Positions 19,091 through 27,227 of a stretch of 59,496 bases of DNA are shown here, piece by piece. Positions within the stretch are counted from its first letter, which is position 1, and every line of letters starts with the position of its first letter. The DNA comes from Pseudomonadota bacterium (GTDB lineage: Bacteria; Bdellovibrionota_B; Oligoflexia; Oligoflexales; CAIYRB01): contig JAPLFY010000119.1 in NCBI GenBank assembly GCA_026390435.1, forward strand, positions 1-59,496, in the 5' to 3' direction. Both the position numbers and the translations under genes were made by a program. The notes beneath the pieces were generated by a model, which saw only the letters and a list, made by a program, of their open reading frames with translations, was not told the DNA's origin and ran no database searches.

Positions 19091-19903
19091 TCAAAAATAA
19101 ATTGATCGGCGCGCACGCAGTCTCTTGTCAATTTCATGCTGCATCATTTGCTGAATCTCTTGCGTCTTCTGCCTGACCCATTCGTGATCATGAGCTAGGT
19201 CCTCAGATACGCCCGTAAGATCAATTGGCGGCAGGAATTCAATCGTCCACTTAGCAGGGAGCGGAAAAACGTTTAGCGGTAGCGGCAGGACCAAGTGATT
19301 TATAAATTTATTTAAATTTATGTTACCGAGGTTGAAGTTGCTCTCTTCAGCTCCGATGACGATACAAGGTATGATCGGAGCGCCAGTTTGCAGTGCCGTC
19401 CGCACAAATCCGGTATGAAACGACCGCAGTTTGTAGCGATCTAAGCTTGATTTAAAATTACCCGACTCGCCTTCGGGAAACAGCAGCACCAGCTCACCCT
19501 GATCCAATACCTGCTGGACATTGGCCAACTTAGCTTCCGTAAAGCCAAGTCCTTGCGAGATAATCCGCAGCGTCTGGAACAAGTCAAAATAAGCCCGGTG
19601 AGCCACAACCTTGTAAGAACGACCGCTGCGTTTGCGCAGAGAGTGGCAGATCATCATGGCGTCAAAACCCATGAACCCAGAATGATTCGGCAAGATAATT
19701 GCCGGTCCAGACTTCGGCACCCGATGAGCGCCACGAACTTTGAGCCGAAAATAGCGCGCCATGATTTCGGCTAGATAAAAGCGCGTGAGCTCAAGAGCTG
19801 GATGATGGAGGATATCTATGAGGTCTTCATCACGCATCGGAGTCAGGACCCTGCCGTAAACCACCTTAACTTGGAGGTGGCGATTTTTGATTAGAGTCCG
19901 CAA
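19091..19903 (-). CDS. 1-acyl-glycerol-3-phosphate acyltransferase (PlsC-like)
   Basis: Up to 270 residues from TTG 19903; ATG 19837 is a good alternative, beginning MRDEDLIDIL. The catalytic NHX4D motif reads NHSGFMGFD, and the glycerol-phosphate motif reads FPEGES. PRIPCI-like IIPCIVIGAEE follows. It should acylate lysophosphatidate or a related lyso-lipid at the inner membrane. A second, distinct acyltransferase lies at 23.1 kb. Confidence 0.88.
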   Translation of the reverse strand: MRTLIKNRHLQVKVVYGRVLTPMRDEDLIDILHHPALELTRFYLAEIMARYFRLKVRGAHRVPKSGPAIILPNHSGFMGFDAMMICHSLRKRSGRSYKVVAHRAYFDLFQTLRIISQGLGFTEAKLANVQQVLDQGELVLLFPEGESGNFKSSLDRYKLRSFHTGFVRTALQTGAPIIPCIVIGAEESNFNLGNINLNKFINHLVLPLPLNVFPLPAKWTIEFLPPIDLTGVSEDLAHDHEWVRQKTQEIQQMMQHEIDKRLRARRSIYF

Positions 19904-20153
19904 AACTCACATCACTGATCGCTACATTACACCGACTAGAAATCTTGTCTCTCGCAAAACCTGAGACCCCCAATTTAATCTTCAAACCTGCCGGCAACGC
20001 TGGTGACACTCCAGATTTTATCTGGCCATTTTTCTCAATAATTTACGACTTCTTACATTTTTACCTAAAGTTCTCAGGGGGGATGACCGAAGAGTAGAAA
20101 TATAGGCGGATTAGATATATTTCATGGACGGTGGCTCGGGAGAGCGAATTTAT

Positions 20154-21077
20154 ATGCGGCACCTACCGAACTTCAAATTAGGCACCTGCGCTGTCTGGCT
20201 GGCATTGGTGACTACCTCGTGCGGCACACCGCCGGCGCCCGTAACGCCTGGTAGTGCCGGTAAGTCATTGGGGGTACAAGAGGGCGAGTGCGAAGACACG
20301 ACCGAAATTTCAACCAAGTCGGCGAAGACGACGAGTAATAAAAGCACCACTTCGAAGAGTACGTCTTCAAGCACAAGTTCGTCGGGTAAAACGCAGCTTA
20401 AGCTGGCCGATGCTACTGTGGGCTACAAAGATACAGTAAAAGCCATTCTTGATAAGAACTGCGTTAGTTGTCACGGCGCAAAAGGGACTCCACCAAACTT
20501 AAGTACCTATGCAGCAGCGTCAGACGCAGCCGATGGCTCTCTGAGAGCGATTCAAGCTGGCACCATGCCCACGAGCAAAAAGCTAGCTGACGCCGACACG
20601 CAGAAGTTTAGCGCTTGGGTAGCAGCAGGCTCACCAGAAACAGCTAGCGGCACCGCATCCGGTAGTACTGCGACTAAAGGTAAGAGTGTGAGTGGGGCGG
20701 ATACTGATTCACCGACCTGTGAGACAACTGAGAAGAAAACCATTAAAAAGACTCCAACAAATACCAAGGCACCATCGACGTCGGGAAACGCCGATCCGGG
20801 AATTACAGCTAACCCGACCACACCGCCAGCAGCATTGGCTCTGACGGTAACCTACGACAGCTCTATTGCTAGCTACCTTCAGACCAACTGTACTAGTTGC
20901 CACGGGAACAGAACGCCGAAACTAGAAACGTACGCAGCGGCTAAGGCTAATGCTCAAGCAATGCTTCGCACCATGAAACTAACTGGTAACGGTAAGATGC
21001 CTCCCTCTTCAGGTGCGACGGCCGCCGCTATCGAGAAAATGGATGCCTGGATCAAAGCCGGGACTCCGGAGAAATAA
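20154..21077 (+). CDS. Lipoprotein with two CxxCH haem-type motifs
   Basis: 307 residues from ATG 20154, chosen because GGGAGAG precedes it and a lipoprotein signal (MRHLPNF...LVTTSC) follows. Two similar units each carry a c-type haem motif, KNCVSCHG and TNCTSCHG. Each is followed by a short TYAAA(S/K) segment and a later Met, as in small c-type cytochromes. They are joined by Ser/Thr/Lys-rich linkers. The units resemble the Cyt-c-like domains found in planctomycete-type PSCyt proteins. An anchored electron carrier in the periplasm is likely. Confidence 0.8.
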   Translation: MRHLPNFKLGTCAVWLALVTTSCGTPPAPVTPGSAGKSLGVQEGECEDTTEISTKSAKTTSNKSTTSKSTSSSTSSSGKTQLKLADATVGYKDTVKAILDKNCVSCHGAKGTPPNLSTYAAASDAADGSLRAIQAGTMPTSKKLADADTQKFSAWVAAGSPETASGTASGSTATKGKSVSGADTDSPTCETTEKKTIKKTPTNTKAPSTSGNADPGITANPTTPPAALALTVTYDSSIASYLQTNCTSCHGNRTPKLETYAAAKANAQAMLRTMKLTGNGKMPPSSGATAAAIEKMDAWIKAGTPEK

Positions 21078-21105
21078 TCCCCAACCAAACGACCAAATCA
21101 AACCT

Positions 21106-21134
21106 CGCGGGCACCAGCTGCCCGCGATTTTTTA
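21106..21134 (+). terminator. Intrinsic terminator after the CxxCH lipoprotein
   Basis: Stem CGCGGGCA / TGCCCGCG with a 5-base loop, followed by ATTTTTTATT. Confidence 0.9.
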
Positions 21135-21233
21135 TTGTGTTTATTACATTAGTCTTTACCATCTAGAGGTGAGCGCGGCTTTTAGGCCGCAGGAACCTGA
21201 CATCCTGACATCCTGAAATGAGGAATGGACGCC

Positions 21234-21989
21234 ATGCAAAGACGCGAATTTTTGACGAGCTCGTTAGCAACAGGGGCTGCGATTGCCACTTATAATCTAG
21301 CCAATAAAGCAAACGCTGAGACTGCGGCCAAACCAACAAATGCTGCCACGCCAGCGGTAGCTCCAGCCACCGCCAAGGCTCCAGTCGCAGCAACTGGCCC
21401 CTTCGGGCAGCCACCGCTATCCTATAGCTTAGGCGCTTTGGCACCGTTCCTCAAAGAGGAGCAAATGAATTACCACTTCAATAAACATCATGCTGGTTAC
21501 TTCAAGAAATTAAACACGCTTGTAGAAGGTAAGCCGGAAGCCAAACTATCACTGGAAGAGCTAATACTGCAGAGCCAAGGCCCCATCTTTAATAATGCGG
21601 CGCAGGCCTGGAATCACACGTTCTTCTGGAATTCTATGTCACCTAATGGCGGCAGCAATCCAACGGGCCTGATTGCCGAAGCTTTGCAGCGTGACTTTGG
21701 CGGAGTTGAGGCTTTTAAAAAGGCATTCGGTGAAGCGGCCATCAACTTATTTGGCTCGGGATGGGCTTGGCTGGTTGCTGATAAAGATCGCAAGTTGCAA
21801 ATCCTGCCGCTACCAAACGCCGACAATCCACTCAAACACAAACTGACCCCCTTACTTACGCTAGATGTCTGGGAACACTCTTACTACATCGACTACCGCA
21901 ACGACCGCGCCGGCTACGTGGCAGGATTCTGGAGCAAAGTGAATTGGGATTTCGCCACCCATAATCTAGCGACTATGGCGAAGACCTAA
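21234..21989 (+). CDS. Tat-exported Fe/Mn superoxide dismutase
   Basis: 251 residues from ATG 21234; GAGGA is 9 bases upstream, whereas the ATG at 21225 is too close to it. A twin-arginine signal (QRREFLTSS) and an Ala/Thr/Pro linker precede a complete SOD. Metal ligands are visible: His in YHFNKHHAGYF, His in AWNHTFFW, and Asp and His in LDVWEHSYYIDY. The GSGWAWLV motif is present. The AAQAWNHTFFW pattern is closer to the Fe form. It removes superoxide outside the cytoplasm; export through Tat lets it load metal first. Confidence 0.93.
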   Translation: MQRREFLTSSLATGAAIATYNLANKANAETAAKPTNAATPAVAPATAKAPVAATGPFGQPPLSYSLGALAPFLKEEQMNYHFNKHHAGYFKKLNTLVEGKPEAKLSLEELILQSQGPIFNNAAQAWNHTFFWNSMSPNGGSNPTGLIAEALQRDFGGVEAFKKAFGEAAINLFGSGWAWLVADKDRKLQILPLPNADNPLKHKLTPLLTLDVWEHSYYIDYRNDRAGYVAGFWSKVNWDFATHNLATMAKT

Positions 21990-22018
21990 GCACCGCGGTA
22001 TACCTCAGTGCGATTGAG

Positions 22019-22071
22019 CCGCGAGTCTGGGAAGGTAGCACCTTTCCGCAGGACTCGCGGTTTGCTATTTT
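22019..22071 (+). terminator. Terminator after superoxide dismutase
   Basis: CCGCGAGTC pairs with GACTCGCGG across a 24-base insert that can itself form a second GGAAGGT/ACCTTTCC stem. TTTGCTATTTT follows. It ends just before the ung ribosome-binding site. Confidence 0.8.
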
Positions 22072-22092
22072 CAGGTGACGCCGGAGGCATAT

Positions 22093-22839
22093 ATGCATCA
22101 GCACCAAGCCCATCCAGTCCGCATGGACCCCACATGGTACGACGCGTTAGCATCTGAGTTGGCCGCACCTTACATGCGAGAGCTGATGCAGTATTTAGCG
22201 AGCGAGTCGAAGAACGGCAAAGTCATCTATCCCGGCGGCAGCGACTACTTCCAGGCCCTAAACCTGACACCGCTGCCGAAGGTAAAGGTTGTCATTCTGG
22301 GCCAGGACCCCTACCACGGCCCTGGTCAAGCCCACGGACTTTGCTTTTCGGTCCAGCCGGGCGTGCCGCCGCCGCCATCATTAGTCAATATTTACAAAGA
22401 GTTGAATGCCGACTTAGGAGTCCCGCCACCAGAGCCTCTGCATGGATGCCTGGAATCCTGGGCGCGACAGGGCGTTTTGATGCTCAACTGCGTCCTCACC
22501 GTAGAGCACGGCCTCCCTGGGTCCCACGCGGGACGCGGCTGGGAGCTCTTTACTGACAGAGTCATAGCCTTACTGAATGAGCACACAGATGGGACTGTGT
22601 TCGTGCTGTGGGGAGCCTACGCTCAAAAGAAGGGCAAGCACATCGATCGCAAGCGGCATTTAGTGCTGACCAGCGCCCACCCCTCGCCGCTCTCTGCCTA
22701 TCGCGGCTTCTTCGGCAACAGGCCTTTTTCGCGGATAAATGCCTATCTGGCTAGCCTGGGAAAGGCTCCGATAGCGTGGGAGCTGCCACCTATAAAGACA
22801 CCTATAAAGAAGGCCCCCAAAAGGCCCCGGCAGTCATAG
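22093..22839 (+). CDS. ung: Uracil-DNA glycosylase, family 1
   Basis: 248 residues from ATG 22093, with GGAGG 5 bases upstream. The water-activating loop [11 protein letters not shown], the uracil pocket GLCFSV, the Asn region [11 protein letters not shown] and the Leu-loop [13 protein letters not shown] are all intact. It removes uracil from DNA at the first step of base excision repair. The Lys/Pro/Arg-rich tail after WELPP is an extension beyond the family norm and may help DNA binding. Confidence 0.97.
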   Translation: MHQHQAHPVRMDPTWYDALASELAAPYMRELMQYLASESKNGKVIYPGGSDYFQALNLTPLPKVKVVILGQDPYHGPGQAHGLCFSVQPGVPPPPSLVNIYKELNADLGVPPPEPLHGCLESWARQGVLMLNCVLTVEHGLPGSHAGRGWELFTDRVIALLNEHTDGTVFVLWGAYAQKKGKHIDRKRHLVLTSAHPSPLSAYRGFFGNRPFSRINAYLASLGKAPIAWELPPIKTPIKKAPKRPRQS

Positions 22840-22875
22840 CCGTAGCTATGCTCCCGCCCCCCGCCGCCGCAATAG

Positions 22876-22898
22876 CCCCGGGGGTTGTCCCCCCGGGG
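22876..22898. other. GC-only hairpin downstream of ung
   Basis: Arms CCCCGGGGG and CCCCCGGGG around a 5-base loop. No T run follows. It may act as a transcription pause or terminator for ung. Confidence 0.4.
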
Positions 22899-22986
22899 AA
22901 GCCGCTGCCGTCCCGTTCGCCAGTATTCAATTTATCAATCTTGTGGTGTTAGATAATGAATATCTCAATTCGGTGAGGCTGGATAC

Positions 22987-23019
22987 AAAAAAATGCAGAC
23001 GACACCTGCCGCTGCATTT
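22987..23019 (-). terminator. Terminator of the 23 kb acyltransferase gene
   Basis: Read on the minus strand, AAATGCAG pairs with CTGCATTT across a 13-base loop and continues into seven T residues. Confidence 0.8.
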
Positions 23020-23066
23020 AAGTCACCGATTATGTGAGCAGAGATGTAAAAAGTGTCGGACACTCG

Positions 23067-23846
23067 TTAAGCCGGCACCGACTTTACGCGCCTGAAGTCT
23101 TTACCAGTGCGGCGTTGATCGCGAATACCCTCACACATGAGAGCATTCATGCGGTCTACTAACTTGGCATGAAAAGCCCGCGCATCGCGGTTGCGCTGAT
23201 CCTCGTCATCAGACCAAGGTGGGGGCAGCATCGGCTCGCTAAGATAGTGCACTAATTTAATCGGTCGCGGTATCGGCGTCATCCCTCGCCCACCAGCGAG
23301 AAAGACAGGGACCTTATAGTTTTTGTAGAACCAAGAGGTTAAATGCAGCGGAAAGACGTCGTAAAGCTCATCCGCTTTAGGGCATGCCGCGAGGATAATT
23401 GGCGTTTGAGTTTTCATAGCGCAGTGGACAAAGCCAAGCCGACGTTCCCAGCGTATTTGATAGCGTTCGGTTGAGGGACGTAATGCCTCCAGCATCCCTC
23501 CCGGCGCCACGGCTATGACCTCTTTATTGCGCAAAAGCTGTTCGGCAGTCTCGCGACAGCCTTGCACCGCACCAAAGTAGTTCTTCATAAAGTCGCCAAC
23601 TAAAGGGACTTTAAAAAAGAGGCGATCAATCATCGTCCGTGCGGCCATGCCCCGCTCGATAAACAAAGTCGCGACTAGCAAAGTGATATCATAGGTAGCC
23701 AAGCTATGGTTTACCACTAGTGTCGCGCCAGTGCTGTCGGGAATATTCTCAAGCCCGCGCACTTCATGATCGTGGTACCGCCGAGCGGCTTGAATGACTG
23801 GAAGGAGCGCTTTAAGCCAAGTCTGATGCTGAAATAGCGGATTCAA
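23067..23846 (-). CDS. Acyltransferase, PlsC/DAGAT-like
   Basis: 259 residues with TTG 23846 as the first in-frame start. NHSLATYDI is the NHX4D catalytic motif. VAPGGMLEAL is the PGG variant of the second motif, seen in TMEM68/DAGAT-type acyltransferases rather than the FPEG of PlsC. IILAACPKADELYDVF follows. It probably acylates a neutral or lyso-lipid at the membrane, with a different acceptor from that of the 19 kb enzyme. Confidence 0.82.
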   Translation of the reverse strand: MNPLFQHQTWLKALLPVIQAARRYHDHEVRGLENIPDSTGATLVVNHSLATYDITLLVATLFIERGMAARTMIDRLFFKVPLVGDFMKNYFGAVQGCRETAEQLLRNKEVIAVAPGGMLEALRPSTERYQIRWERRLGFVHCAMKTQTPIILAACPKADELYDVFPLHLTSWFYKNYKVPVFLAGGRGMTPIPRPIKLVHYLSEPMLPPPWSDDEDQRNRDARAFHAKLVDRMNALMCEGIRDQRRTGKDFRRVKSVPA

Positions 23847-24149
23847 AGCTCATCACCACTGCAGGAGGGGGTATTTTTGGTAAGCGTCAGGACGACGCCA
23901 GGACGGCGGATTATGTCTCTAGGATACACTCGCCACTCCTCGTTAGACAACCACCAGCCTCTGCGGCCCTCTTTGGACTACTTTAGGAATGCCTTCCATA
24001 CTGAGCTATTTTTATCAGTATTTTCAGATTGATAGCAGAGCCAAAAGCAGAGCTTGAAAAACCTCGGCAGGACGGTCTAATAAGGCAGTCTGATGCACGC
24101 AGCACGGTCTTTGCATGCATGCCTCCATACCTAAGATTGCTACTCTAGA
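23847..24149. other. Intergenic region
   Basis: Nothing recognisable as a gene or RNA. A CTTTGCATGCATGCC block near 24109 is self-complementary around GCATGC. Divergent promoters are expected here. Confidence 0.3.
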
Positions 24150-25262
24150 TTGGCTCCGTTAGTGACACAAACCTATCAAACAAAATGCTTACCCTGCAGC
24201 GACAGCGCTATCCAAATGGCAGCTGATCTAATCAGAAGGGGCGAGACAGTCGCTGTTCCGACTGAAACAGTTTATGGTTTAGCCGCTGATGCCACTAATG
24301 AAGACGCTATTGGACGAATCTATCAAGCAAAGGGACGACCTTCGTACAATCCACTGATTGTGCATGTAGGTCGCCAAGCTCGCGATGTCGCGAGTCTAGT
24401 GGCATTAGATTTAGTAGATCAAGCGGCACTGACAGCTGCATCTATCCGAGTAGCTGATCTATTGATCGAAGCATTCTGGCCCGGCCCCCTAACGATCATC
24501 CTGCCGCGAGGCAAAGCCCTACCCGCCCGCGTGGCCGGAGGACTAGCGACGGTCGGTTTCCGCATGCCAGACCACTCAGGTTTTCTCGATCTCATTGACG
24601 CTGGCGGGCTGCCCCTTGCAGCACCTAGCGCCAACCGCTCTAATCGCATCAGCCCGACCTCCGCCGAGCATGTAATAGCTGAACTAAATGGACGCATTCC
24701 ACTGATACTCGACGGTGGTGCCGCTAGGGTTGGCGTCGAATCAACCATCGTCGCGATAGATTGCGACGGTGCCTTGCGCCTACTGCGGGCGGGCGGAACT
24801 CCCGGTGAGCGGATCGCCGAAGTTGCGGGCAGCCCACTCTTGCAAGGGCCGAGCAAACCCAATTCAACAGCGGAAGCACCTGAAGCACCCGGGATGCTGC
24901 GAGAGCACTATGCGCCGGCAAAACCATTGCTGCTCATTCGCCCAGAGGAATGCAGGAACGCGATGGTGCGCCTGCAAGATCTTGGCCCTGTTGAGCGCAT
25001 TGCCGTGATTAGCTTTGGCAGCCTACCGCGCGACCCCCTTGAGTGGCACTTAGACAACAACATGACGTTGATAGACTTCACCCTGCTAGCGGGTTCCGAT
25101 ACCGCTGCAGCTAATCAACTCTTTCAGACGCTGAGGCGCCTTGACGAAGGCGATGCACAGGTCATTCTGGCTGAATATCCCCGGCAAGCTGAGTCAGGCC
25201 TATGGCCAGCCATTCACGATCGCCTTACCCGCGCTAGCGCTCGGTGGAGCAAGCCAAATTAA
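24150..25262 (+). CDS. tsaC: L-threonylcarbamoyladenylate synthase (Sua5/YwlC type)
   Basis: Up to 370 residues; the start is uncertain between TTG 24150 and GTG 24162. The YrdC domain is clear: VAVPTETVYGLAADAT, RIYQAKGRPSYNPLIVHV, FWPGPLTIILPR, VGFRMPDH, APSANRSNRISPTSAEHV and VESTIVAID. The extra C-terminal domain of about 130 residues, containing PGMLREHYAPAKP, marks the Sua5 rather than the short TsaC form. It makes threonylcarbamoyl-AMP for the t6A37 modification of tRNA. Confidence 0.93.
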   Translation: MAPLVTQTYQTKCLPCSDSAIQMAADLIRRGETVAVPTETVYGLAADATNEDAIGRIYQAKGRPSYNPLIVHVGRQARDVASLVALDLVDQAALTAASIRVADLLIEAFWPGPLTIILPRGKALPARVAGGLATVGFRMPDHSGFLDLIDAGGLPLAAPSANRSNRISPTSAEHVIAELNGRIPLILDGGAARVGVESTIVAIDCDGALRLLRAGGTPGERIAEVAGSPLLQGPSKPNSTAEAPEAPGMLREHYAPAKPLLLIRPEECRNAMVRLQDLGPVERIAVISFGSLPRDPLEWHLDNNMTLIDFTLLAGSDTAAANQLFQTLRRLDEGDAQVILAEYPRQAESGLWPAIHDRLTRASARWSKPN

Positions 25263-25317
25263 TTTTAAAGCTGATGGAATTAGAATCCGTTACTATCTCC
25301 TTACGGAGGTAGTAATT

Positions 25318-25914
25318 ATGAAACTAGTACGCTCATTATTTTTGGTTGCTGCGGGTCTGGGCTTTAACATAACTGCATTCGCTGATGAAGATGGGGCTAC
25401 AAAAGCGAACAAAGCTACCGATCACCATAGCTGGCGGATTGAATCCGTGCAAAATCAACAAGAGGTGACCGTCTCTGCACTCAGCGTGTTTAGCCCATCC
25501 CTAGGGGACTGGGGTCAATTCGGTATCTACACTGGATCCAAGCACTACGATTATGTGAGTCCATACACCGGCAAATTGACTAACATCGCCAACAGTGAGC
25601 TCGCTCTGGCCTGGCGCTTCGGCGGCAGAGTAGTAAACGACTTTGGCCTTTATTCCACATTACGCGCCGGTAAAAGCAGCTACAAAATCGGTTCCACTGG
25701 GAACGACGCAGCTAGCCATGGCTTCTACGACATCGAACTGTTACCAACTTTTGACGTAATACCGGCAAAGAAAAGCTGGGTAAGCCGCTTTGATGTTGGT
25801 GTTGGCGTTGGCATCCGCTCTAACTTCGTTAATAACGACCTTCGGATCGCTGGCTCCGCTAGAATCCCAAGCACAGTGATCTATCCAGCATTCAATGTTG
25901 GTCTTGAGTTTTAA
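25318..25914 (+). CDS. Small outer-membrane beta-barrel-like protein
   Basis: 198 residues from ATG 25318, which has GGAGGT upstream; the same frame is open further left but inside tsaC. A signal peptide ends at TAFA-DEDG. The rest alternates polar and aromatic/aliphatic residues in short strands (QFGIYTGSKHYDYVS, LALAWRFGGRV, FDVGVGVGIRS) and ends in a Phe (FNVGLEF), the usual C-terminal insertion signal of barrel proteins. Ligand unknown. Confidence 0.75.
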   Translation: MKLVRSLFLVAAGLGFNITAFADEDGATKANKATDHHSWRIESVQNQQEVTVSALSVFSPSLGDWGQFGIYTGSKHYDYVSPYTGKLTNIANSELALAWRFGGRVVNDFGLYSTLRAGKSSYKIGSTGNDAASHGFYDIELLPTFDVIPAKKSWVSRFDVGVGVGIRSNFVNNDLRIAGSARIPSTVIYPAFNVGLEF

Positions 25915-25928
25915 GTTTAGTGATCTGA

Positions 25929-25962
25929 TGGCCTTATCTTAGCTCACCCTAAGCTAAGGCCA
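25929..25962. terminator. Convergent hairpin at the end of the DUF1552 gene
   Basis: TGGCCTTA-t-CTTAG / CTAAG-c-TAAGGCCA forms a 13-pair stem with one internal mismatch and a 6-base loop. The DUF1552 stop codon lies inside it. It separates the barrel gene from the convergent DUF1552 gene. Confidence 0.6.
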
Positions 25963-27215
25963 CCGGTGCTGTCACCGAACTGAGCCATGGTCACACCTAG
26001 AGCATTCGCAATCGCTACGTGTAGGTTGCAAAAAGCTTGCCCCTCAAAATTTAAGTGCTGATCACCGCGAATGGCGCCACCGCTTTTGCCTACAATAAAT
26101 ACCGGAATTTCATCGTGCTTATGATGCGCACCGTCGCCCAGGCCACCACCCATTAGCAGCACCGAGTTGTCTAACATATTGCCGCCAATCTCGGGCGTAG
26201 CTTTGAGTTTTTGACAGAAAGCTGAAAACTGTCCGACGTGCCACGCTACGATCTTGGCAATCTTTGCATAGCCAGCGTCTGAGCTATCGTGGGAGATGTC
26301 GTGATGACTGCCAGGAATACCGATAAAATCGTAACTTTGATTGGTCGACTCGCTTGCCAACAAAAAAGTCGCAACATTGGTCACACCACATGCAAGTGCA
26401 TGGTAGAGCAGATCATAAAACAACTTCACTCGAGTCTCATACGCAACACCGGTAGCCGGACGCTTTCCCGTCGGACAAGTTGCCGCAGTTACAATCGACA
26501 TCCTGGATTCCAAATCACGGACGGCTTGGAGATACTCTTTAAGACGATACCGGTCACTCGCTCCTATGACGCGGTTTAGACTATCTGCTTCCGCCAGCAC
26601 GGCATCAAGGATACTCTTTCCAGCCGCCAGCCGCGCATTTTGATCTGCCCGCGTATCGGCACCGAAGATGCGGTCGAATACCACAGCCGGATCAACATCA
26701 CGGGAGTTAGGGCTCGCCCCGCCTAACCACGACAGACAGCTTTGATAGTCGGCTGTATAACCACTTTCGGCAGCGGCATGTTCTTCTCCGGCAAGACAGA
26801 GGTTGGCGACGCGGCTACCGGCACTCAGCGTCTTCGATAACGTGATATCGATTGTTGTGGTGACGTTTGGACCAGGGAATTTAGGGGTGGTTCCTGACAA
26901 AAACGCAGTTAGAGCCCGCGAGTGGTCACCATTAATCGTCGAGTTGGCTGGACCAAGTTTAAGGCCGCTGATTACGGTCACGTAGTCTTTTACCACAGCT
27001 AAATCTTGCAAGGGCATCTCTAAAGGAAATCCACTACCAGTTGCAGATGGCTTCCATTTGCCTCCGTTTGGCATGTAGCAATAAACCACACGTTTAGGTA
27101 GCGCAGCCGCATTAGCGGCTGGCATAAAATACTCCAGCAAAGGAAGACTGATAAAAGTCCCAACGCCGCGCAAAAAGGAGCGACGCTTGATGCCTTTTTT
27201 CGTACCGAGACTCAT
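25944..27215 (-). CDS. DUF1552 family Tat-exported protein
   Basis: 423 residues. Tat signal KRRSFLRGVG then a hydrophobic stretch ending ANAAA. The body has the DUF1552 features: RVVYCYMPNGGKWKP, ISGL, NGDHSRALTAFLSGT, the central SILDAVLAEADSLN...DRYRLKEYLQAVRDLESR and the Gly-rich VLLMGGGLGDGAHHKHDEIPVFIVG. It starts 12 bases after the DUF1592 gene and is in the same operon. DUF1552 belongs to the DUF1501-like alkaline-phosphatase-fold group; the substrate is unknown. Confidence 0.9.
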   Translation of the reverse strand: MSLGTKKGIKRRSFLRGVGTFISLPLLEYFMPAANAAALPKRVVYCYMPNGGKWKPSATGSGFPLEMPLQDLAVVKDYVTVISGLKLGPANSTINGDHSRALTAFLSGTTPKFPGPNVTTTIDITLSKTLSAGSRVANLCLAGEEHAAAESGYTADYQSCLSWLGGASPNSRDVDPAVVFDRIFGADTRADQNARLAAGKSILDAVLAEADSLNRVIGASDRYRLKEYLQAVRDLESRMSIVTAATCPTGKRPATGVAYETRVKLFYDLLYHALACGVTNVATFLLASESTNQSYDFIGIPGSHHDISHDSSDAGYAKIAKIVAWHVGQFSAFCQKLKATPEIGGNMLDNSVLLMGGGLGDGAHHKHDEIPVFIVGKSGGAIRGDQHLNFEGQAFCNLHVAIANALGVTMAQFGDSTGGLSLG

Positions 27216-27227
27216 TCAGTGTTCCCT

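Noticed and set aside
25141-25317. Upstream extension of the small barrel protein
   Set aside because: The 59 extra codons overlap tsaC in another frame; GGAGGT and a signal peptide support ATG 25318.
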